Origin: Halichondria panicea
Taxonomy: Eukaryota; Porifera; Demospongiae; Suberitida; Halichondriidae
Reading direction: 5' to 3'
DNA length: 64,000 nt
Assembly (NCBI RefSeq): GCF_963675165.1
Contig: NC_087377.1
Coordinates: 8,697,122-8,761,121 of the forward strand
Shown: piece after piece, positions 48,853-58,260 of the stretch
Layout of the letters: every line of letters starts with the position of its first letter
Position numbering within the stretch: the stretch's first letter is position 1
Notes under the pieces: model-generated
The model's input: the letters and a program-made list of their open reading frames with translations, nothing else
Database searches by the model: none
Told to the model about the DNA's origin: nothing
Made by a program: the position numbers and the translations under genes

Positions 48853-51800
48853 ATGAACTTCTTGCTGCATATGCTCTGTGCAGTTGTATCTTTTAAACAA
48901 CGTGAGTGCTGCTCTTTTTGCTGTATGGTAGATTTACATGAATAGTTATGCACCTATCAATGCAAAGCCCCACTACCATAGATAGTATGCCACTACCCCC
49001 CTCCGGTGAAGAGGGGACTTTGTGGGAGCTTTGTTAGTAAAACCTAGTACCTAGCCCTGGGGGTGGGAACTTTGTAAAGTCAGTATATCATAGCTGTTTG
49101 TCTGTATTGCAATTATTATTGTGTTCAACTGTCATGCCCCGGGTATTTTCCAGGGGTTTGTCAAATAAAATTGCCCAGGGGGAGAGTCCTTTGCACCTCA
49201 TAATTGACAAAGCTCCCCCTTGTCCCGGGAGGGGGGTAGTGGGGCTTTGCATTGATAGGTGCATTATAGATCTACGTAGTCTACTAAGTCTTAGACTAAG
49301 AACTGATTTCCACTCCGCTGGTCATTCAGATGCTGTTGCAATTGGTAGCTTGACGTCAACTCCTGAGTCCACCAATGGAATAGTCACAGCTTGTCTAGGA
49401 GATCCCATCTCCATCACTTGTACTCATAACATCACTATTGGTGGTATTACTGAGTGGAGGCTTCCTGGTGTATCAGCTCAATGTCTTGTCGTTCATGGAT
49501 CACCAACTCTTCCCATTTGTGCTCCCTTCACGGTCACCATGGTCAGTGGTGGTTCAACACTGAGCTCAACTGTCGAGATAACTGCCACTGAAGGACTGAG
49601 TGGTGAAGTGGAGTGCTTGTCTGGCCAAAATGCTGCATTAGTGTCTGTACTTGCCAGTATAAACATCAGTGTTGCAGGTTAGATGGCTTCTTAATGTTTT
49701 ATTTTTTAATATTTTTCTTTATATACAGCCATTCCCACTCCCAGCATCACCATGGTGGAGCAAACATCTCAGTCCATGGCAAGTGTGAGCCTGTCAGTGG
49801 ACAACACTCAGTGTGCTGCTATCTATGTGGTCAATGCCACTCAAGATGGTGGCGGTGGGTCAGTGAGTGGTGGGTCAAGCTCTACATCACCTGTGACAGT
49901 CGATGGTTTGGATGTGTGTGGCTATAGTTACAGCTTTGTGGGGTTCGTAATCACGCCTAGTGGAGTGTCGGGAGATACGAGTGCACCTTACAGCTTCACT
50001 GCTGACCTCTCAGGTATGTAACCTCATAGCCCACACTAGCCTCCTTCGCTGGCCTCCCCTGAAGAGAAGGCCTGCTACTGACAAATTTATTGGCTATTTT
50101 TTTCCTATAAAAAGTCATACACACAGCTATATACTATAGCTAGCTAGCTAGAGAGAGACAGAGCTGTATGTTTGTTGTACAGCTATTTTCTTCTGATAGA
50201 GTCAGTAGCAGTAGTATAATTATATATATAGTAGTAGTAGTATAGATGGGCGTGGCCTGTCCATACGGCTAGTGTCAGCGTTCAGACAATTAATTGTTAT
50301 CCACACTGTTGTATAGGCTGTGAGTCTTTTGTTAGCATACGCTACGGGTATAGCTATCAGAATGCGATCAGGCTATAAACCTTCAATCGAACTTTCTATC
50401 TACTTCCTTCAATTTATTTCCGTTCGTTGTGCATGTTGTGGCCATCATTGTTTTATAAGCATACAGGTTGTTATCCTGTGTTAGCCGGTATCTGGGTAAT
50501 GATAGCGTACGCGCAAGCAGTTGATACCTGGCCCACTCTCCGAGGAAGCGGCCTGGAAACGAAGCTAATCCCACACACACCTTCTTCATTCTATTTTCTG
50601 CAGGAGTCAATGATATTATTTCTAATGTGCATACCAACTCGGAGAGGACAGTTTTGCAATGGGATCAACTGACTAACATTGACTATCCTGATTGCATCAC
50701 AAGCTACTCCATTGGTTGGAATGGAATAACTTATAACACCATTGATACTGCCACCTTCGTGACTAGAGAACTACTGAGAGCCTCAGGGTTTCCTTTCTGT
50801 ACCACTACATCCGTCACCGTGACACCAGTAACTTCAATGGAACTGTTAGCTGGGAGAAACTCTACTGCAGATGTCAGCTTAATCTCACCAGGTATAAAAC
50901 TATATCTAGTAAGATTGTGTACATAAACTTTAGTACACCACAGATTTCATCACCCCAACTATCTCTGGTGTGTACAATGTGAAGGTGACCAACAGAACAG
51001 TATTCACTGGAATGGTGCAAGTACGTTTAATTTATGTTTCATTTTTTATAGCCTTTCCTTTTGTACCTCAGGGAATATCTCAGATTGTTAACCCCAGTCG
51101 TATGATTGGGTACAATCGGGTCGGCATAGCTTGTACACCTAACATAGTGTTTACTGGTGAGTCATTTGAAGTCACTCTTCCTGATGATGCTGACTCTGAA
51201 GAAACTTTTACGATGTGTGTGCAACTAATCTTTGGGAACTGTATGGAACTGAAATCTATCGATTTCACTAGTAAGTCAAACATTTTTAATGTCATCTTGT
51301 ATCTCCCACCTATGCAGTACCTGGTCGAACCATCACTGCACAGAATGGAAGAATGGTGTTGGGTACTACTAACTTCACTGTTACTGTGAATCTACCAATC
51401 ACTGAGTATCAACCGGACCAGCTACAAATTGTCATCTCTCTAACCCCCAATGACACTGCACCAGTTGTAACTGACTTCCCAACTAGCTACCAGTACACTG
51501 TGATGTTCTCAGGTCTCATGACTGGCAGAAGTTACATTTACACAGTTCGGGTTGTGCGTCGCAGTGACATGACTACAGATGTAGTGGAACCTTTTGAGGG
51601 ATCGTTCACAATTGTAGTTCTCTGTAAGTTAATTGCTGTGTACAGAATTTGTCATAGCAAACAAGGGAGCTCCCAATGAGTATATAATTTATGCAATTGA
51701 ACATTAATTTTGTCTGTAGCTACAGTACAACTTAGCGTATAGCAAGTCCTTGTACCATTTAGTAACCCTATAATTATGTTCTTTGAAGGAATGATATTTT

Positions 51801-52645
51801 TTTTCTTGTAGTCCCACCTGTAACAATCGCTAGCAGTACTGGACAGCCAACATCAGCTTACACGATCACTCTAACCCTACCCGAGATCAATTATCCTCAC
51901 AGTGAACTCATCATAATCTCTACCCTCACTCCAACTGATTCTGTACCAATTACCGATGACTTCCCGTTTTCCTCACAATACTCCGTCACCTTCAATAGAC
52001 TAAGTGATGGTGTGGTATACTCCTATTCCATCAGGGTTGTGCTGCGGACTAACACCAGCCTGGATGTGTCCATTCCAGTGACAGGCTCATTCACATTGAG
52101 TAAGCATCGAGTTACTGGGTTTGATTATGAATGCATTTGTACATATGGCATATTTGTTTGTTTTTTCTTCTTTCAACAACTTTGAGCAGATGTTTACATG
52201 TCAAATAATAGTTCAATTTGAACTTTAATATTCGTTAGGGGGCACTTCCAAACCACTTTTGCATTTTTGGAAGTGCCGCCTTACTGATGCAAAATTCACT
52301 ACAGTCCTGACGAAATACGTGTACACTTAACGCATGACCGATTTTCAGCAGGCATCAATGTCATATTGTATACTCGTTTATAACTTCTTTACAGTGACAT
52401 CTTTCTCAACTGGAGCTGCTGTTGCCCTCACATTTGTCCTGACGTTCCTGTTGACCCTGGTTATTGGAATCTCCATTGGTGTCTTCATTGTACTGACAGT
52501 GAACAAGTATAGGAGGTCTGAGAAGGTAACTCTACAAACTGACACTGAAATGATACCACCACCTGTGATATATGAAGAGCCTGAGGCCATTAAACCAGAT
52601 CCCCTCACTCAGGGGAATGCTGCGTATGGAGAAATAGTTTACTGA
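48853..52645 (+). CDS. Receptor C: Ig + FN3-like + TM, inverted paralogue of B
   Basis: Exons 48853-48901, 49330-49677, 49729-50013, 50604-50891, 50944-51020, 51072-51270, 51318-51623, 51812-52099, 52395-52645; phases all fit, 696 residues. Signal peptide MNFLLHMLCAVVSF in a 49-bp exon, the same size and phase as in B. The Ig exon differs from B at only about four residues over its last 107; the first FN3 exon is also near-identical and similarity falls downstream. It has one FN3-like exon that B lacks (SSQYSVTFNRLSDG). The TM (ALTFVLTFLLTLVIGISIGV) is unrelated to that of B and D. The tail ends VIYEEPEAIKPDPLTQGN followed by AAYGEIVY. YEEP resembles phosphotyrosine SH2 sites; AAYGEI is a near-ITIM. 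Start is inferred from the exon match. A possible attaaa polyadenylation word is at 52710. Confidence 0.85.
50037..50567. mobile_element. Mutator-like element in receptor C intron
   Basis: Ends tagcctccttcgctggcct and ggcctggaaacgaagcta. Flanks agcccacac and atcccacac match at 8 of 9 positions. 531 bp, non-coding. The same internal sequence occurs in opposite orientation in 41719-42184. Confidence 0.75.
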
Positions 52646-53610
52646 ACTTCACTTTTCACAAATTACATGATGCACAATAATTTAAGTACATGTATAGATT
52701 TACCTTCATATTAAACACTATACATAATTATTAGCAAATGAATTCATGTATAGATCTATAGTATACACCCACAATCATGTAAAAGCGATGTAATGTCATT
52801 TTGTGCGTACAATCAAATGCAGTCAAGTTCATAGTTAGTGTAATTGACAGAAAAGAAGTACCTATATGCACATAATTATAGGGATGAATATAGGCACAAT
52901 CAACATTGAAGGTCCATTAAAAGGTTTGTTCATGTATAGGGCCGTTAGGCATTGCAATAAGATTCTAGACGATAGTCAATAGAGTGCGGCATGGCGATAT
53001 ACATGATTGCATGACACAATAAAAATAGCCCTCCAGACCGAACCAAAGAGGGTATTAAGAGCTGAGCTGACATAAACTTTTCAATAAGACACACAAAGTA
53101 GAGCGCTTGTATACTTATTGATTAATAATGATATGATTAATTATGATAGTGATATAGTGTCAGATTACAAAAAGTACCCCCTGTGAACGCAAATATCATT
53201 ATCATGTTACACTGGTTGGAGTTTTCTTAGGACATAACGTACACATGCAGCAGCTAGGTCCGCTCTTCACAGCGTGTATGTTATCATATTATGGCTATTC
53301 CAGCTCGTACGGCCACCTCGATTTTATACCTTGCAGCCATTTGGTTTGGCACGGATTGCTAGCTATATAGCTGTACAAAACTCGCCCTGAAATGCAGCCA
53401 CTCGCTATTCCCTATACTGGCCAGTACTATACTGGCTGCCCAAACTACTTTGAATGAACCTCCCACCAGAGGACAAATTAAAGCTCTGCTCCCAAACTGT
53501 CTTTATTCGGAGGTTCCACTGTATCGAGGTGACTGTTATTAATTCAGAGAGCTGGATTGATCAGTGAGAGTCTACTGCATGTAAGGTATTACAATAATTA
53601 TACATAATAG
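52646..53610. other. Gene-free stretch with pogo-like remnant
   Basis: 3' flank of receptor C, then degraded repeat around 53290-53590 ending ggaggttccactgta, a pogo/Tc1-like terminus. No coding region supported. Confidence 0.4.
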
Positions 53611-53726
53611 TTAGATACTGTTTAGGAGGTATCTATGGGAATTATAAGCCCAAAGGCCAGCGAGGGTACTACGAGTGCCTGCAGGCTAATTATAATTCCC
53701 ATAGATACCGACTAAATAGTATCTAA
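53611..53726. mobile_element. MITE (ttagayactgtttagga terminus), second copy
   Basis: Termini ttagatactgtttaggagg and a diverged inverse, with stem tatctatgggaattata exactly inverted. Shares its terminus with 39917-40049 but not the inner stem. Confidence 0.65.
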
Positions 53727-53810
53727 CAAGTTTAGTTGCTAGGTTCATTTCAAAAACTAACCGAAAGAATGGACGCGGACGAAGACCTAGGCCTAGACAA
53801 GCTCTTTTCT

Positions 53811-54857
53811 ATGGAACGCCGTTTGCGACAAAATTCAGGCAGAATCTGATAGGCGTGTGCATCCAATATAAAATCGATTTTTGAAGATCGATTTTTAATA
53901 ATCGATTTTTTACAGTTGATTTTCGATTTACACGTGAACGATCTTTGACAATCGATCTGATAATCGATTTTTGAAATTCGATTTTTGATAATCAATTATT
54001 GAAATTCGATTTTTGATAATCGATTTTTAATAATCGATTTTTGAAATTCGATTTTTGATAATCGATTTTTAAAAATCGATTACAAAAATCGCAATTGATT
54101 GATATACTAGCCTCGAATCCAGGCCGATTAAAATGGATTCAAGGCTACAGTTAGGCCGCCCTTGAAACTCAGAACATGCACAAACTTTTTCTCCGCGGCC
54201 TGGAATCAAAGCTTGGCTTGGTTAGCTATCTCACATGATAGACTATAACGCAAAAGCGAAACATTATTGTTTTTTGGAACCATTAAAAAGGAGGGCCATA
54301 AGTCACAGTAAAAATCATTAATTTTAGAACTGCTCAGTTGGTGCTATCTTATTTAGTTTCTTCATGCACCCATTTTTGTATGCTTTCTCGCCAGCACTGT
54401 TTTATTTGGCCATCTTGTGTGTGCTTAGAGAAAGAGCTGAGAAAGAGTTTGGTGATTCCAGATAGAATAGAAGTCATGAATAGTGGCTTCTTCAATGGAT
54501 AGTATCACGTGATACAGCTTTAGACAGGGGCCCCCCCAGCCCACCTTCAGAGCAGTTCTAAAATCGATTATCAAAAATCGAATTTCAATAATGATTATCA
54601 AAAATCGATTATCAAAAATCGAATTTCAATAATCGATTATCAAAAATCGATTATCAAAAATCGAATTTCAATAATCGATTATCAAAAATCGAATTTCAAA
54701 AATCGATTATCAGATCGATTCAAAGATTGTTCAGGTGTAAATCGAAAATCAACTGTAAAAAATCGATTATTAAAAATCGATCTTCAAAAATCGATTTTAT
54801 ATTGGATGCACACGCCTATCACATTCTGCCTGAATTTTGTCGCAAACGGCGTTCCAT
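53811..54857. mobile_element. Foldback element with atcgatttttgaaattcg arrays
   Basis: Inverted arms of roughly 275-300 bp start atggaacgccgtttgcgac. Their inner halves are tandem arrays of atcgattttt/aattcgattt units. Flanks tcttttct and acttttct match at 7 of 8. The centre has fragments of the tagcctcgaatccaggccg family. The array is almost self-complementary, so the element can fold in many registers. Confidence 0.75.
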
Positions 54858-55127
54858 ACTTTTCTGAAGAAGTACTCGGCATAATAATGACCGAGCCCAT
54901 AGACCCCGCCCTCTAAATGTGGAGGCGGAGCTGGCTACTCTTTCTACAGAACAAAGAAAGGAGGAGGAGCTGGACAAGCCAACAGAACCTGCACAATCTT
55001 CTCTACCTAACTCAAAGCGAATGAAGCAAAGTGTCTGCAGGCCTCTTATCACGGCAGGTGCAGTGTACAGTTTGGATAGTGATATCTGCATAAGGTGAAT
55101 AATTAGAATGGAAATCCCGGGATTGAC

Positions 55128-55530
55128 CTGTTCAAGGATGCTTGTTTTGCTGACTTTCGAGTGTGCCTAGACTCCGAAATGAAGCGCTTGCAAAGAGCTG
55201 GACTAGGGTCACAAAAGAAGGCTGAACCTCTAATACATACTCCGTGCAACTGCTGCTACTAGACTCTACAACGCTGGAGTGGACGAACAAATGATAATGG
55301 AAACAACTGGACACCGAAGCTTGGAAGGAGTTCGCAGCTACAAGAGAACTTCTGAGTGTCAAAAGAAGTCAGTTTCAGACATCCTCAACGTAAAGCCAAT
55401 TAACATACTGGCACACACTGATCACTCACAGATGGCAGTGCAACAAAACTCACAAACCAACTGCTGTCAATTTATGCCTCCAAACTTTAACTTTAGTGCC
55501 TGCAACGTTATACCATCAATCTCTCTATAA
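55128..55530 (+). pseudogene. Crypton-like tyrosine recombinase, internally deleted
   Basis: The first part reads KDACFADFRVCLDSEMKRLQ then RAGLGSQKKAEP, typical of the start of the Crypton/ZMYM-type tyrosine recombinase domain. It then jumps in another frame to a C-terminal part (55279-55530) with EQMIMETTGHRSLEGVRSYK: the HxxR...Y signature including the nucleophilic Tyr. The middle, with the first catalytic Arg, is missing. It is therefore inactive. It is probably a transposon copy; a domesticated gene is less likely given the deletion. Confidence 0.7.
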
Positions 55531-56606
55531 TATGCCTACATCCAACAACCAACGTATTAACAGCGACTGAACATTATAATTTTTTGTCATTACCAAAACA
55601 AAACAGTTACTTCTCATTGTTTTTTATAACAATAATTATACAAAAAACATGTTTGAAAAACACAAAAATTAATAATGAATGGTTGTTGTGAACATGAAAA
55701 TTACAGGTTTATATGAGAATTTACAGGTTAATATGGGAAATATAAACCCTGTACTGACCAATCAGATTGCTGGATTCTGGGATACTAGTAACTAAAGATA
55801 TGGTATAGCCACAGATATTTATTATGTGGCCAGTATAGCGTCTGTTATTGACGAAAACACATAACTATAAAAGCATGCATGTTTCATGTTATTCATACAT
55901 TTGCTAAGCGAACTTGAATGTTAGCTTTCAGTATATAACATCAGCATGACATACTTAATATACGATCTTAGCTTTCAATGGCAAATATTCAAGGAAAGCC
56001 AGCTATAGTATTGCACAGCCTGTCCTGCTATTTAATGGTAGAATGCATGGGGCTACAATTCAGTTCAATAACACTATGTGTACACCTAAGGAAATTGCTA
56101 TAATTTATAAGCGAAGGCACATGCATCATTGACATAGTATATATAGCTACGCCTGAAACGCCAAATTAAAAAACTATCACCAGATTTATCGATGAGTCAT
56201 CATAACTACAAAATTATCTCACAAACATTAATGTTAACTGGTATCTTGATCAATTACTTGTGTCTACATGCAGTGGAATCCCTCCTATAACGGCCACTCT
56301 GAAAGGCCAACTGTGATATAATGGCCACTCAGGCCACCCAGATCCAAAATGAACAGTTTGTGTATAATATAATTATAAAGCAACCCTTCAACAAAGGTCA
56401 CCTCTGAGTATAGTAATGGCCATCAACATTGTTCCCCAAAAGTGTCCATTATAGAGTTAGGGGTTCCACTGTATCTAGTTGTAATTATATATTATGTGTG
56501 TACCTATAAAAAAATTATGTGTCTAAGTGGCCAGTTCAAAGGCCATGCGCATGGGATGCAAAATTAAATGAATAGCCACTTCGTTCATGATTTATTTGCA
56601 TGCATA
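55531..56606. other. Gene-free stretch with a small pogo-like MITE
   Basis: A 201-bp element at 56271-56471 has ends cagtggaatccctcctataa and an imperfect inverse ggggttccactg. Otherwise no feature is seen. Confidence 0.5.
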
Positions 56607-57990
56607 TGTGACAGGGCCAATGAAAACAGACCTTAACGCGGGCATTTTCGAATCAGTTTTTATTGTTGAATCAGATAGGGCGTCCTTTAAGCTTCAAAAT
56701 GATACCAAGATCGACCTCCTAGCTACTTTCTTTCCGGAGATATGTTCGAGGGAACGCTACAAAGGTATTGCAACGCCCTCTTGAGTAAATGACGCTCAAA
56801 CGTCATGATAATTGAAGTTCAATTATTGGCTTCCGGGCACTTCCGTATACTCATAAAGCTTAGTAAAATATGTTCTGGATAAGACAAGTTAGTTAGATGA
56901 AGGCTAGGCGTTCTAGGACTCTCTAGCTAGCTAGTATAGCTATGTAGCTGGATTGCTTGGCACCTAGGAAGGATCTTCAAAGAAATAAAGAGACAAAGAC
57001 TCCCGTCGCTCAAATGGTAAGCTCTCATGTCTTGTTATAAGCTTGTACTTATTATCTGTGTAATGTATCAGTCTTATAAAAGATCCCTCACTTGTATGGA
57101 GCCTACAGAAAGTGTCTCTGTCCTTCATACAGCTTAAAGGAAGCCTAAGTGATCTATTATAGGTAGTCTTTCACTTAGTATTCATCCGTATCGATCTAAG
57201 GCTTGATCCAACTTATTAGTAGCCTTATAAGAAGCTTTCCTCCTTTAATTTAGTACTGGTATCACTGCCATTGTGCTTAGTAGTAACAGGCTTGATGGGA
57301 TGGGTGATCACATCATGGAGGGCCCAGGAAACTGCGTGGAATTGTCGTATAACATTTATATTGATGGTTCCCTCAGGTGGTGGTAAGTGTCGGAGGCCTG
57401 AGAAACGCTTGTCTATTGGCTAGAATGTAAGTGACATTGATATTGTGTCTATCTTAACTTACTACTTATCTGTAGGTTGTTATGGAATGTTTATGAGGAC
57501 AAGTGGCACGGGATACGTACATCTAAAGAAACAAGAGTGGATCTACGCCAAGCTAGCTAGCTAGATAGCTGCTCTTTCTAATCTATTTCTGTTGCTAAAT
57601 TATGTTTGTTAAGAAGTGGAGCTATAATATACCTGGCTCCTCTTGATGATTGTAAGTACTGGGCTGATGAAATAGTCCTGTACAAGTTGTCATCTTTTAT
57701 TTGTTAAAAATAATTAACAATAATAGGGAAATTCCCAGGGAATTTCCCCTCACGTAGACAGTAAATTTCATTGTAAAAAATGAACGTTCGGTGAGTTTCT
57801 TCAACGTCCGCGCTTGACCTGTTTAAAGCTTTGTAGAGACCCACATTTTTACAGGTAGGTAGAGGAAGGGTTGAAGTTAGCACCTGTGAAAAAAAAATTT
57901 TTTGCCCATGTTTTTCATTTCTACTAAATTGGCCTATAGCTTAATTTAATTATTGCCGCGTTAAGGTCTGTTTTCATTGGCCCTGTCACA
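56607..57990. mobile_element. 1.4-kb DNA element with 35-bp perfect inverted ends
   Basis: Termini tgtgacagggccaatgaaaa then cagaccttaacgcgg, exactly inverted at 57956-57990. TA on both sides (56605-56606, 57991-57992). Interior open frames are short with no transposase recognised, so it is non-autonomous. Perfect ends suggest recent movement. Confidence 0.8.
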
Positions 57991-58260
57991 TATTAATAGT
58001 GTTTTTATAATAATTATTATGCTGAACATTATACAGTATAATTATATAGTTTGACTATAATAATTTATTATGATCGGTATACATAATTATTACTAAATCA
58101 CAGTGGATTAATAGTGACAATTATTACTTGCATGAGCTCTTCATTCCAGCACCAAACTTTAAGTGAGAATGCATGAATTGTACAGACTGCTAAAAACGTG
58201 TGATAAAAATCATCTGAAGTACATAAATGGACAATAATGGACAAGACTGACTGTTTTAAA

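Noticed and set aside
53860-54800. Two separate satellite arrays of atcgattttt units
   Set aside because: They are the inverted arms of one foldback element with matching unique outer sequence.
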